Shown here in pieces: positions 20,410-31,263 of a DNA stretch of 64,000 bases. Numbering within the stretch: the first letter of the stretch is position 1; every line of letters starts with the position of its first letter. Position numbers and translations under genes: made by a program. The stretch is from Paraphoma chrysanthemicola (lineage: Eukaryota; Ascomycota; Dothideomycetes; Pleosporales; Phaeosphaeriaceae): positions 496,001 to 560,000 of the forward strand of contig JAGMWG010000007.1 of assembly GCA_020744225.1 (NCBI GenBank). Reading direction: 5' to 3'. The notes below the pieces were generated by a model. The model worked only from the letters and a program-made list of their open reading frames with translations. It ran no database searches and was not told the DNA's origin.

Positions 20410-21195
20410 TTAGAATTGTGTTGTATCAGCGTCCGGTTATTTGGGCTGCATGGTTGGCGTTTGAAGACGGAGTCACGACATGGAGGGGCGGCGTCTTTGC
20501 ATAGAGCACAATAAGGTGGTAACAGGTGTAGCTATCATGGGTTGATCTCGCTTACACGTTGTGTATCTTTGGTTGCATGGCAGCAGCGCACATCTCAGCT
20601 TCTCCTCTGTGACGCAATCCTCCATTTGCGCCTCAAGCAACATGGCGTTTTGCTTTGGTAGTGTGCAATCGCTCTCGTGGTATAATAGATTTCTTCGGCT
20701 GGTATACGTCGCGCGCAGTCCTCCGATGGCGTCGGATACATTCCCAACATGGGTCAATTAGCAGTGAATCCGTCGAAGACTTTGGAGAAGGTCGCGAAGG
20801 TCGCATCCACCGTCGTGCACGGGATGCAGCAGGCAGTTGGGAACCCTTCGTGACTACCTTTTTCTCCACAAAGCCGACGGAGACGATATGTCGACCATGC
20901 AGCGTTAGTGCTGTCGCGATTGAGACTTTGTGCAAAGCTTCTAGAGTTTGACCTTCGGCGCATACCCAGTGTTTACCCGAGCAGTTGCTAGGCAACGCGG
21001 CCACGCGAACAACCGGGATCTGGCTGGCGCGCGCTCACAACCTCAGAACTCACCCACCGCCAGCATCCCTACTGCGAACAGACGCCTACGCCTTGGTCCT
21101 TATGTATGCGCAACTAACACTACAGTCGACATTCGCTAGCCCGACAGCACTTCTATCCCGATTATAGCGACGCGCCCAACACGCAACGCGCCGCA
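20410..21195. other. Intergenic region between the PP2C and MPS1 genes
   Basis: 786 bp between two rightward genes. It holds the 3' UTR of the phosphatase and the promoter of the kinase. No open frame resembles a known protein. Confidence 0.5.
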
Positions 21196-23066
21196 ATGGC
21201 TACCGCATCTCCCACGCCCATGGGCGGCTCATCCTATGGGCGCATGCGCTCGCACTCGATAATCCGTCCGAGGAGAGACTCTCCGCTGTCGGTGCTGGGG
21301 CAATCGCAGGGATTTTCGGCAGACGCGCCCATGATGCAGAACATCGACATTGGCGACAGCTCCGACGACGAAATACCACAGCCCATGAAACTGAGCGCCT
21401 TGACGACAGCACTGCTCGCGCAAAACGATGTCAACTCCCCAGAAAAGAGGAAGCCAAAGCTCAAAATCTCCCGCAATGGCTCTGGCTCGAACACGCCAGT
21501 ACACGACACCGTCACACCAGCGCCAAGTTTGCGCATTAAACGAGTACCACTCCGGGGTGCGCCTATGAGGCGGCTAAGGCGGACGCCCCAGAGCGAAGAG
21601 GAGCACCCACCGTCGCAAGACCAGGAAAATCTACCCATCTCGATAGTAAAGGACGTCCCACTGAACGTGCCGGATTCTGTGATGAAAGTTACGGGGTCAG
21701 TCATGAAGGTCCAGGAGGATCGCAGCATGCAACCACCACCACAGACACAGTCGCCGATTCAAAGACAACCATTGCAGCAACAGGAGCGGCCTGTTCCCCT
21801 ACAACAAATGAGTGCGAATACCCCACGAAGACCAGCACCGCCTCCCCCACCAAAAATGTCTGTGCTTGAGACAGCTACCGCGGCAGCCGGCGCAGCAACT
21901 ACCAAGACAAGGGAGAGGAAAAAGCGTAGTACGCTAGCTGTCAATGGGAAGCATTATTCTCAGATGGACAGAATAGGACGAGGGGGTAGCTCGGCAGTGT
22001 ATCGAGTAATGGCCGAAAATTTCAAGCTCCTGGCATTGAAGAGGGTGAAGCTCGAGGATGCGGACGAAGCTGCAGTCCGCGGCTACAAGGGCGAGATTGA
22101 TCTGTTGCAAAAGCTCAAGAACGTTGATCGCGTTGTGAGACTGTATGATTGGGAAGTCGACGAACAGCGCCAGGTGCTCAGTGTGGTAAGTAACATGATT
22201 GCGGACTCAAATTTTCGTTTCTGCAAAGACATTCATGTACTGACCCAACGTAGCTTATGGAAATTGGAGAGTCTGATCTTGCCCGCATAATTAGAATGAA
22301 GCTTGACCCCGCAGATGGAGACGGCAAGCTGGATTTAAGTTTCACCCGTTACTACTGGAAGGAAATGCTCGAATGCGTCGGCGCAGTGCACGATCATGAC
22401 ATCGTCCACTCTGACCTCAAACCCGCAAATTTTCTCCTCGTTTCTGGCCGCTTGAAGCTCATTGACTTCGGAATTGCAAACGCCATCGAAGTCGACCATA
22501 CTGTAAATGTTCATCGCGATTCACACATCGGCACCCCAAACTACATGTCACCCGAATCTCTCGAGGATTCTTCCGGTGGCGCTAGAGGCCTCTTATCCAA
22601 CGGCGCCGGCACCAAAGACATGGCTCTAGGCAAGCCGTCAGACGTCTGGAGCCTCGGCTGCATCCTCTACCAAATGGTGTACGGCCGCCCTCCCTTCGCC
22701 CACATTGCCAACCAAATGGCACGCGTTCTCGCCATCGTCAACCGCGACTATCAAATCGAGTTTCCAGACTTTGGCGTTGGAGATATGCGCGTCCCGCCCG
22801 GTCTGAAAGCCACGCTTCGTCGCTGTCTCCAACGCGATCCCTCGCGCCGCCCAAATGTTGCGCAGCTCCTCGACGAGCGCGATGTGTTTCTCTACCCCGA
22901 TGGTGGCGAGGACTTGCGTATACCGCAGGACCTGTTGGGGCAAATCATTCAACGCGTGGCAGATCGCTTCCGCGATCCGAATAAACCCAGCCCGACCGAC
23001 GACGAGATTCGCCAGTATCCGGCGAGTTTTTACGAGAAGATTAGGCAGCTGTTGGAAACGGACTGA
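21196..23066 (+). CDS. MPS1: Spindle checkpoint dual-specificity kinase Mps1/TTK
   Basis: Two exons, 21196..22185 and 22254..23066, 600 aa. The 68-bp intron has donor GTAAGT, branch TACTGACC and acceptor CGTAG and splits the kinase N-lobe in phase 0. Residues 1-245 are disordered, with polyproline and polyglutamine patches. The kinase domain (about 255-530) has the glycine loop IGRGGSSAVYRV, the lysine motif LLALKRVKL, the Mps1-typical catalytic loop HSDLKPANFLL, DFG as IDFGIAN, the activation segment ending GTPNYMSPES and SDVWSLGCILYQMVYGRPPF. A helical C-terminal tail follows. Mps1 recruits the spindle assembly checkpoint to kinetochores and, in yeast, also acts in spindle pole duplication. 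The protein is somewhat shorter than most Mps1 proteins because of a compact N-terminal half. Confidence 0.92.
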
Positions 23067-25063
23067 CCTTTGGATTTTCTCACGATTTTTCTTGCTTTTG
23101 GCCACGGCGCTTTTGGGAAAAGGGCTTACTACTATTGATGATTGATTGGGAACTTGATTGCATGGCTCTTATTACCCCCTCATTTTCTTCTTCTCGCGAC
23201 GCATTTTGAGCGTTTTTTTGGTTAGCGATGGCGCATGGCGCTGTATTCTCCTTTGTCATGGGTTTTGGATGAAGATGCATGATTCGACAAGTGGAGAGGG
23301 AGAGAAGTTGGCCTCACGCGGAACTTTTTTATTGTATATACCCGTGTTGAGTGGAAAGAGATTCTTCTGATGTGCAAAATATCTTCCTCTGGAACTGTTG
23401 ATGCTTTGAGTGTGAATCTTTTACCAGTTCATAATGTGCTCAGCAGACTGCGTCTTTGTTGGTGTCTCGCCAATTCAACGAGGAAAAAAATCGGGTAGAT
23501 ATCTACTCATCCAAGAGCCTAGAGTGTTGGGTAAGGTCATGTTCGATTACGTATCTGTGATACTTGGTCGAGATCCTGACACCTTGCGACAAATCCAGTC
23601 AAATAGCACTCATATATTTCAATCTGACGGTCAATGGCGAGCACACCATTTGCGATTTTGGAGATCGATTGGTGCTTGCACACGCGTCAATCTTGGATAG
23701 GCTGCGGCAGCTGGGCGAGATGTTGGCGTTTGGACATTTGATCATGGTCTGGAGTGTGTCCCGTCAGTTAATGACGTGGTACAGACATTCAATGACGGCT
23801 TAGAGAGTGAATGTGTGTATGGGCTTGGGGATAAGTGAGTATGTATTGTGGTGAAGATCAAGCTGAACAGATGACGGTATGACTATTTCTCTGATCTGGA
23901 TCCTGTGTGGTGAAAGCCAGGTTCGTGGTAGCGAATGCCGATTTTCTATTTCAGGGATCGCAAATCTATTTCCTCAACGGTCGGTTGCGCACGTACCATA
24001 AAGTAAACCATGTTCAGAGGTATTTGCCTTATGGTCGTTGACACTGGCAGTATTGTGAGGTGGCATAAGCGTATCTAGACCCATGACCCGGTAGCAGTGC
24101 CGCGCGATGCCTATCATCACACCTTTCTTCGATACCTCATCCGTATGTCTTGTCAGAATTAAATGCACGAATCAAGTGAAGACGCACAACCCTGCTAGTT
24201 GTCACCACGGAGTCTATTGTATGCAATCGCTATTGCTTTTGGGTACCGCAAACACGGTTCACGGATCACCTCAACGCATACACCAAGGATCATCACCGGG
24301 ACCCTCGCACCTTACCTGGCTACTCAGCCCCACGATGCGTACTACTGCTGACACGTTCCTCGTATGATCTGGATCTGGTGTGTATTCAGCGCTTGCCTTT
24401 TTTCAGGTTGCACACGGATGGGACCCGGCACATAACTACCTCGGGCGTACGTGTGAGAAAGAGACGGCAGATACTCATGAAATGGGTGTTGGTAGCATTA
24501 GATCGTTCGAGGCTACTAGATGTTACAATCAATCCTTCTCTTGAGTCAGTATAAATTTATAACTGTCATGTTTAGTCCGACTTGGAGACCTATCATGAGC
24601 GATGCCTGTCTATTAGTAATCGTGGGGAGGGAACCCCAGCCTTGCATCTTGGCAAGCCTCTACACGATCCAGTCACATCACCCCATTCCCATCATGATGA
24701 TCGCGGGTGCCAAGCCCGTGCCCACAATGTCAACAGCCGCGTCCAAGGGTTCTTCGAGCATGCCGTCCTGGGCATAGTCACTCATTGGTGAGGTATTGCA
24801 TGATAGCAACGAGGACGGTCACTATTGTGGATACTTCCCCGGCTTCTCCACGTGCGGAGTCCCCGCATGTTTATCACTCGAGGATTGTGAGCCCGAAACC
24901 CGGGACGGATCCTGGATGGACCGGTCTGCTGGGGTACATAATGGAGCCATGCTCTGCTGTCTGTTCTGCCTTAAAGCTGCTTGGATCTTTACTTTACCCC
25001 CATCCTCTTCTTCGCAGTATTGATCGTTGACGTGTCCACCTCAAGTTTGCGAGCGAAGTCAAG
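23067..25063. other. 2-kb intergenic region, no gene seen
   Basis: Between MPS1 and the Dal5-type transporter. Open frames are all under 110 codons and unlike known families. No repeats or terminal inverted repeats were recognised. It marks the step from the conserved housekeeping block to the accessory block on the right. Confidence 0.45.
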
Positions 25064-26822
25064 ATGTCAAACCAAGGTTCTAGCAACGATGTCGAGGCTG
25101 CATCCCTCAGCATGGACGAAAAGAGCGGGAAGCACGCTGCGGAACAATATGAGAACGAACCGCGCTTTTCGCCTCAACAGACGAGAAAGCTACTAACAAA
25201 GATGGACATTGCAATTCTTCCTCTTGTTGCCACCATGTATCTTCTTTCTTTCCTCGATCGATCGAACATTGGCAATGCGCGCCTGGCTGGACTAGAAGCC
25301 GACTTGGGCATGAGGGGCTGGGACTACGCTGTAAGCTCACAATACCTTGTCCTTTATGACGAGGAGCATGTTCTGACTAATGATGATTCGATAGACGGCG
25401 GTCTCGGTGTTCTTCCCTTTCTACATTGTTTCCGAGGTACCGTCCAATCTCGCAATGAAGAAGTTTCGTCCATCCATCTGGATTCCCTCAATCATGGTAG
25501 CTTGGGGCGTGGTAATGACGCTGATGGGACTGGTCCACAACTACGAAGGACTACTGGCATCTCGTATGATGCTTGGACTTGCGGAAGGTGGTCTCTTTCC
25601 TGGTGTCACCTACTAGTCAGTGATCCAAGTCTATCCCATCTTCGAGAGTACATTGCTAAACAGTGTCCAGCATCACTTTATGGTATCGTCGTCACGAATG
25701 CGGTCTAAGAATCGCCATCTTCTTTTCCGCAGCAACGGCCGCGGGTGCTTTCGGAGGCCTGCTCGCACGCGGAATCATGGAAATGGACGGAGTGGCCGGA
25801 AGGCAGGGATGGCAATGGATTTTCATCCTCGAGGGCATCTTGACTGTTATTGTTGGTGAGTATACGGCATCTCAAATGATTACTATCAGCTTTACTTACT
25901 GTGGTCAGCCGGCATTTCGTTCTTCTTCCTCCACGACTATCCCGATACCGCAAAATTTCTCACGGAGGATGAGCGCAAAGAGGTTGTACGCCGCTTGAAA
26001 GATGACAACACGGCACTGTCGCATGAGATTAAGGGCCAGTTTGTCAAAGATGCTTTCAAGGACTGGAAGATCTGGGTCAACTGTCTTATTGCGCTATCGA
26101 ACTTTCTCCCGCTCTACTCCATCTCCGTCTTCCTGCCTACCATCATCAGGGGCCTTGGATACACCAACGAAAAGGCTCAACTGATGACTGTGCCGCCCTA
26201 TATCATGGCGTGCATTGGTACTATTGGAATGGGCTACTGGACGGATAAACGCCACACACGCGGTGTCTATATCATTGGAATTGCTTTTGTTGCGTAAGTG
26301 TTATTTGACCCAAGAATACCAGGCCAAAGCTAAGACTACAACAGAATAATTGGGTTCATCATTCTGCTCACCGTGGAGAGTAATGGCGTCAAATACTTCG
26401 CCACTTTCCTCGTTCTGCTGGGCATCTACCCAAATGTTCCGCAATTGACCTCTTGGAACAGTAATAACATCGGTGGAAGCGTAAAGCGTGGTGTTGGTGT
26501 TGCTATGCAGATTGGTTCGGTGAGTCTAACTATTCCAGCTATCAGTACGTTGCTAATAGTTGAATAGGGGAACATTGGAGGCGCAGTTTCAGGTTTCATC
26601 TTCCAGGCGAAAGACGCTCCCCACTATCGTATGGGCCACGGCATCCTTCTCGGTCTGTGTGGGCTCACGATGTTGCTCGCCGCCTTCATGACCGTGTATC
26701 TGCGCAGGGAGAACGCAAAACGAGATGCTGCACACAAGTCTCCTAGCGAGTATTCTTTTGCGGAAATGGAGTTGGAAAAAGACAAAGGTGACAATGCCAC
26801 CTTCTTCCGGTACACCATATGA
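25064..26822 (+). CDS. MFS transporter, anion:cation symporter (Dal5/Tna1-like) family
   Basis: Six exons, 25064..25330, 25395..25615, 25671..25855, 25909..26293, 26345..26519 and 26568..26822, 495 aa. The five introns are 48-64 bp. The model rests on exact phase matches and family motifs across junctions (YATAVSVFFPFY, FPGVTYYITLWY, VIVAGISFFFLHDYP). It has twelve predicted membrane segments. The family signature YLLSFLDRSNIGNARLAGLE follows the first helix, SEVPSNLAMKKFRPSIW precedes helix 4, and WTDKRHTRG lies in the central part. These plasma-membrane symporters import small organic acids, allantoate, nicotinate or similar anions; the substrate cannot be read from sequence. Intron 2 uses GTCAGT, a slightly unusual donor. 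It converges on the enoyl-CoA isomerase gene, 68 bp away. Confidence 0.9.
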
Positions 26823-26890
26823 TCCCGGGGTGATTAGAAATCACAAAATTTGTGTAGATTGTGTAACTAGCTTATTAGGATGATTTTCCG

Positions 26891-27724
26891 CTACAGCTTG
26901 CTTTTCGATTGACGTTTACGCTCCTGCTCGACTTTGAACTGTCGAATCGCTTCCACATACTCTTCAGAACCAAATCTCTCCTTCTGTATAATTGCACACT
27001 CGCGATCATTTGCATCTAGCAGATCTTGAAGCACAGGTTGCTTCATAAGCTTCTTCGTAGTTTTCAGAGCCCCGGGTGGCGAGTCGGCGATCCGGCGTGC
27101 AAGTTGAAGTACATTGGAGAGGAAATCGCTGTTATCGTTGGGGAGAATCTTGGTCACAAGGTTCAATCGCTCCGCTTCCTCGGCCGAGATGGTCTCCCCA
27201 GCGAGACACAGCGCCGCCGCCTTTTGATGCCCCATGAGTCTTGCGAACGTGAAGCTCGAAGCTCCTTCCGTGGTCATTCCCCACTTTACAAAGGGCGTAA
27301 AGAAGTAGGCATTTGGAACACTGTAAACGAGATCGAAAAGCGCAAGGCTACTGACACCATAGCCGGCCGCAGGACCATTGACAGCGGCAATGATAATCTT
27401 TTCGGTAGTGATGAGTATCTTGTTCAACGTGTGGAACTCGGAACCAGTCGCGAAGGACATGGGCGCCCCTGTATCCACGAGCTCCATACCAGTACAAAAG
27501 AATCGTCCTTCTCCTGTCTGAACAATGACCCGAATATCGGGCTGGGCATCTGCCCACTTCAACGCAGATACCATTTCCGAAAGTAGCTGGGGATGAAGTG
27601 AATTGCCCGCTTTAGGTCGATTGTATTTTACAACTGCTACTCGGCCGGCAGCTTCCAGCCCAACGTGGACGTAGTGGAACGAGGGCAGCTCCATGGTCAT
27701 CGGAAGAAGGACTGAATGTTGCAA
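26891..27724 (-). CDS. Peroxisomal enoyl-CoA isomerase/hydratase (crotonase family)
   Basis: Single exon, 277 aa; starts at Met9 or Met11 are also possible. It has the crotonase fold: RVAVVKYNRPKAGNSLHP, the first oxyanion region FCTGMEL, then AAVNGPAAGYGVSSLALFDL. The family position FVKWGMTTEGASSF carries a glutamate where Delta3,Delta2-enoyl-CoA isomerases have their catalytic acid. The protein ends in SKSKL, a textbook type 1 peroxisomal targeting signal. It would process unsaturated acyl-CoA in peroxisomal beta-oxidation, or act in a specialised pathway, since related PTS1 crotonases occur in fungal secondary-metabolite clusters. The neighbours (importer, SDR, Zn2Cys6 factor) support a dedicated pathway, by inference only. 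Confidence 0.88.
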   Translation of the reverse strand: MQHSVLLPMTMELPSFHYVHVGLEAAGRVAVVKYNRPKAGNSLHPQLLSEMVSALKWADAQPDIRVIVQTGEGRFFCTGMELVDTGAPMSFATGSEFHTLNKILITTEKIIIAAVNGPAAGYGVSSLALFDLVYSVPNAYFFTPFVKWGMTTEGASSFTFARLMGHQKAAALCLAGETISAEEAERLNLVTKILPNDNSDFLSNVLQLARRIADSPPGALKTTKKLMKQPVLQDLLDANDRECAIIQKERFGSEEYVEAIRQFKVEQERKRQSKSKL

Positions 27725-29207
27725 GCGATACCTCGATAAGCTCTTTGTGTTTAGGAAAGGTGTGTGATGGTCAGGCTTTTATTGCCGACGTCTGTATGAG
27801 GTGTAGTTGAAGCATGGTAGTTGCTTCTCCACAGATATTTGACCGACGGAGGAACTGCCGGTAATTCTGGTAGCCAAGGGTATACTTGCCGCCTTTCCGA
27901 ATTCTGAAAGCCAGGGATCCTCCGTGCATCGTTATCCATTCAGGTACCCCGCGCCACGGCCCATCCGCGCCAAGCCCGTCCCCACATATTTCATTCCACC
28001 CCCATATTGGAGAAAAGCGCGACCAAGGTTGCCGGATTCTCCAGAAAAGATCTCGGCTTCCATACCTCGCTGTCTTCATACTACGTAGAGTCCACGATAT
28101 GTTTTTGCAAGTTTCCTTCATGATCATATCATTCTCATGACACACGTGCATCGCAAAAGTGTGTTTTCCTTATTGACGGAACCTTCTATTCCATAATTCT
28201 GCCTTTTTGAGTGATTGCGTTATTCCCATTTACGACGGAGTAAGGAGTAAAATTTGGGAAAGAGGATAGATCGTGAATGTCATTCCTGTCTCCAACGCTT
28301 CCGTCGATTTTGGGGAACGGACCGACCGCATACTATCACATAATTTGCAAAACATTCCTTCCACCACAGTGCAGGAATCTAGTTTTGAGGTGCTGAGCCA
28401 CTACCCGACGCGTGTTGCTCCAAGCTATGCCGAAAAGCCCGTCCATCCGCTCTTTGACTTCAATCTGCATTAGCTTCAGGCTTCCTAAGCCTACGAGGGA
28501 TCCAATCATACTATCCCAAGCCGCTGATATCGGTAAGTTCTTACTGTCCACCATATGACCGCGATGCATAACAAGACAATTGATCGCCTTAATCTGGTCA
28601 ATATTCAACCGCGAAGCATACGCCAAGTTCGGTCCGTTAACGTTAGGAACGAGTTCATTCACCTTGGAAGGCAAGTGGCGTGTCTCGTCATGAATTTGTC
28701 GACATATCTTGCCTCGCGCCAGCAGACTGTTCAGGTTGCCAAAGGGTCGAACTGGAAATGTGCCGACGCTCGTGGGAGGGCGGATGATGCATGTGTGGCC
28801 TCACCATTCGAATTGGATCCTACAACGTCCGAAAATGTGATCATAGATTGCATTTCGCAATTTTGGGGGCAGCCGGGGGAATGACGATTGCCGTTAAGAG
28901 TTGTCTGAGCTGGCACATGTCAGCCGAAGAAAGATGTCCGCTGAATCCGGGAGACTTATGCGGCGCTGTGCTCGAACCGTTTTACTCCAACCGCTCCGGT
29001 ACTTTTCAGGAAAGTAGTGGGAAGAGCTTTGGTAGCCACTGTCTTATTCAAGGACAAAGCAAGTGCCATAGTAAGCTGAGGAAGCGAATACAGCAAGGGC
29101 CTCAACACACATGACGAAGCCACGTGAAAATCTTTCCAGTCATAGTAACACAAGCACCGCAGTCACGCCGTTCAGCGGAGAAAACATTCATGCACGAACT
29201 TTTAGCC
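27725..29207. other. Intergenic region 5' of the enoyl-CoA isomerase gene
   Basis: Probably contains the promoter of the leftward isomerase gene. Small open frames on both strands have no recognisable content. Confidence 0.4.
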
Positions 29208-29381
29208 TCAGTACGGACTACTACCCATCCTTGCTCCCTTGACCATCTCCGGCAATTTGACTACGCTTTTATCCTTCATACCGTACTGTGCTAGATCAAA
29301 CTCATCCGCCCCAACCACTTCAAACTTAAGCTTCTGATAAAGCAACTTGGGCTCTCCCGATGTCTCAAGATAGCACGGCAT
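29208..29381 (-). pseudogene. Relic of a GNAT acetyltransferase (C-terminal part)
   Basis: A 57-codon frame ending in TGA translates to a typical fungal GNAT C-terminus. It has the acetyl-CoA-domain motif MPCYLETSGEPKLLYQKLKF followed by EVVGADEFDLAQYG. The frame continues upstream but meets an in-frame TAG about 60 bp before the motif. The upstream sequence shows no acetyl-CoA-binding R/Q-x-x-G-x-G/A motif, and I found no intron that restores one. I read it as a truncated and decayed gene; a rearranged live gene with unrecognised exons is less likely. Confidence 0.55.
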
Positions 29382-30358
29382 GCTCGTTCCCCTGTGTCGA
29401 AGACGTTCCAGTGGTGTATGTTGGGCCTACTCAAGCTCATGTCGAGCGGACGCTTCTTGATGCTCGTGGTAGCCTGGAAAGGGTGGGAGTTTGCCATTGA
29501 CGAGAGAGCCGAGACGGGCGATGCGCATCTCGATGCCTTTAGGACTGTCGGCATGTTCAACAGGATGCAGAGCGAGAAGTATGGTTGAGTGTGTCGTGTA
29601 GAATCAAGAAGAGAGGTGTATTGAAGTTTTGTATTGGATGTCGACTTGGCGAGTGCGCGTTCATTGACCCACGCGCGAACACACGAGGATGCAAACGGCA
29701 AGTCATGAGAGACCTCTAAGGTAAGATGATAGCAGGATGATGGGGTCGTCCAAAAACTCTGAGGGTGACTTGGGAGAAGATATTGTCCTTTCCGTAAGAT
29801 GTTGGATGTGTTGAAAGAAACGCCGCGTAGTTCAAACCTTCTTTCAAAACCCGCACTTACCAGCACTCGCTCAATACTGGTCGTATAAGCGTTCTTGTAG
29901 ACTAACATACTGTTCCAGTTGCGGGTGCTCTTGAGGTATGATTATGTGGGCGCAGTCCATACGCCCTCGACACTGCGCAACTGGTTCAAACCGCCTACCT
30001 TCCCGTTCATGCATTAGCGTCGCCGCCGGCCGCACCAATCATCTATCCTCTCTGGAGATCCGTGTCCCGATTTGGCACTAAAACGTATGAGGAGTGGCTA
30101 AATTAACGCAACTGAGCCCACTCTTCGCCGCCTAGCGCTGGCCGGTGTCAGCAGTATACTTCATCTTTCGGACTTTGAGAAGGGGTTAAGATGGGATGAT
30201 GTAAAGAGTCAGGGTTTTGTTCGAAGAAGAGAATGTATATAAAGGATGGAGGAAACGATGTTAAGACTATCTATCAACATCATAAGCACCTCATTCAATC
30301 AGAAGCATCTGCATCTCATATCCCCCCGCACAAGTCAAAATATCCGCTACGTCTCGGA
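29382..30358. other. Region upstream of the SDR gene
   Basis: Overlaps a 205-codon minus-strand open frame (29291-29908) that is out of frame with the GNAT relic and looks like chance. The right end is the SDR promoter, with a TATA box listed separately. Confidence 0.4.
30236..30244 (+). promoter_or_regulatory. TATA box of the SDR gene
   Basis: A consensus TATATAAAG sits 115 bp before the chosen SDR start codon. Strong TATA boxes are typical of inducible fungal genes. Confidence 0.5.
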
Positions 30359-31189
30359 ATGGCTCACCAGAACCGCCTCGCGAACGCCCATGTCCTCATC
30401 TTCGGCGGGACATCTGGAATTGGCTTCGGCGTCGCGAACATGGCCCTATCAAACGGCGCTCGCGTCACGATCTCCGGGTCTGCCCAGCCCAAAGTCGACC
30501 AAAGGGTGGAAAAATTACGGTCCTTCTATCCAAACATGCCTGCCTCGAATGTGACTGGTTTCGCCTGCGACTTGAGCGACAAAGAGAATATGGAAGCTAA
30601 CATCACCGCGCTTTTTGAGAAGGCGACCGAGGGCGGCAAGAACAAGATCGACCATGTGGTTTTCACAGCGGGCAACTCCATCGGCCTTCCGCAGGTAAAT
30701 GAAGTTACGGTGGAGAGCGCTTTGGCAGGTTTCACAGTCCGCTTTGTCGCTCCAGCAATCGTGGCCAAGGTCCTGTCCAGCGGCAAATATGTGCCACTGA
30801 CTGCAAAGTCGTCCTATACTCTGACTGGCGGAACCAATACGTATCGACCATTCCCCGGCTGGACATATCCTGCGGCGTGGATGGGGGCCGTTGACGGTCT
30901 AGTGAAAGGGCTGGCAAATGATATGCAGCCCTTCCGAGTAAACTTGATTATTCCTGGGGCGATTCAAACGGAGCTACTTCAGGGTATGCTGGATAACATT
31001 GGCGAGGAAGCGGGAAAGAAGATGGCGAGGGACAACAGCTTGACCAACTCATTCGGACAGCCGGAGGATATTGCGGAGGCGTATGGGTATTTGATGCGAG
31101 ACCGCTTTGCTAGCGGATCTTTTGTAACATGCGATGGGGGCAGACTGCTCGTGACACCAAATCCCGGCGAGACGAAATCGTTGGGATGA
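30359..31189 (+). CDS. SDR-family protein lacking the catalytic Tyr-Lys
   Basis: 276 aa from MAHQNRLANAHVLIF; the frame is open 42 codons upstream, but the TATA box argues for this start. It has a Rossmann fold with the nucleotide-binding GGTSGIG (residues 16-22), a CDLSD acidic turn (70-74) and TAGN (103-106) replacing NNAG. In the active-site helix the expected Y-x-x-x-K aligns with P-A-A-W-M (171-175), and the catalytic serine position falls in TLTGGTN. The usual Ser-Tyr-Lys triad is therefore missing, although a tyrosine stands one place earlier (Tyr170). The C-terminal substrate loop and NLIIPGAIQTEL are conserved. Similar divergent SDRs occur in fungi, so it may bind NAD(P) without classical dehydrogenase chemistry. 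It converges on the Zn2Cys6 gene with a 74-bp gap. Confidence 0.85.
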   Translation: MAHQNRLANAHVLIFGGTSGIGFGVANMALSNGARVTISGSAQPKVDQRVEKLRSFYPNMPASNVTGFACDLSDKENMEANITALFEKATEGGKNKIDHVVFTAGNSIGLPQVNEVTVESALAGFTVRFVAPAIVAKVLSSGKYVPLTAKSSYTLTGGTNTYRPFPGWTYPAAWMGAVDGLVKGLANDMQPFRVNLIIPGAIQTELLQGMLDNIGEEAGKKMARDNSLTNSFGQPEDIAEAYGYLMRDRFASGSFVTCDGGRLLVTPNPGETKSLG

Positions 31190-31263
31190 GTGCAGTGCCA
31201 AAGCTTTCATACTCACTTAAACAAAATTGATGGGGCTTGCGCCCAGCAAACCTCCGCTCTTTT

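Noticed and set aside
29291..29908. 205-codon minus-strand frame over the GNAT relic
   Set aside because: It is in a different frame from the recognisable GNAT motif and shows no domain itself.
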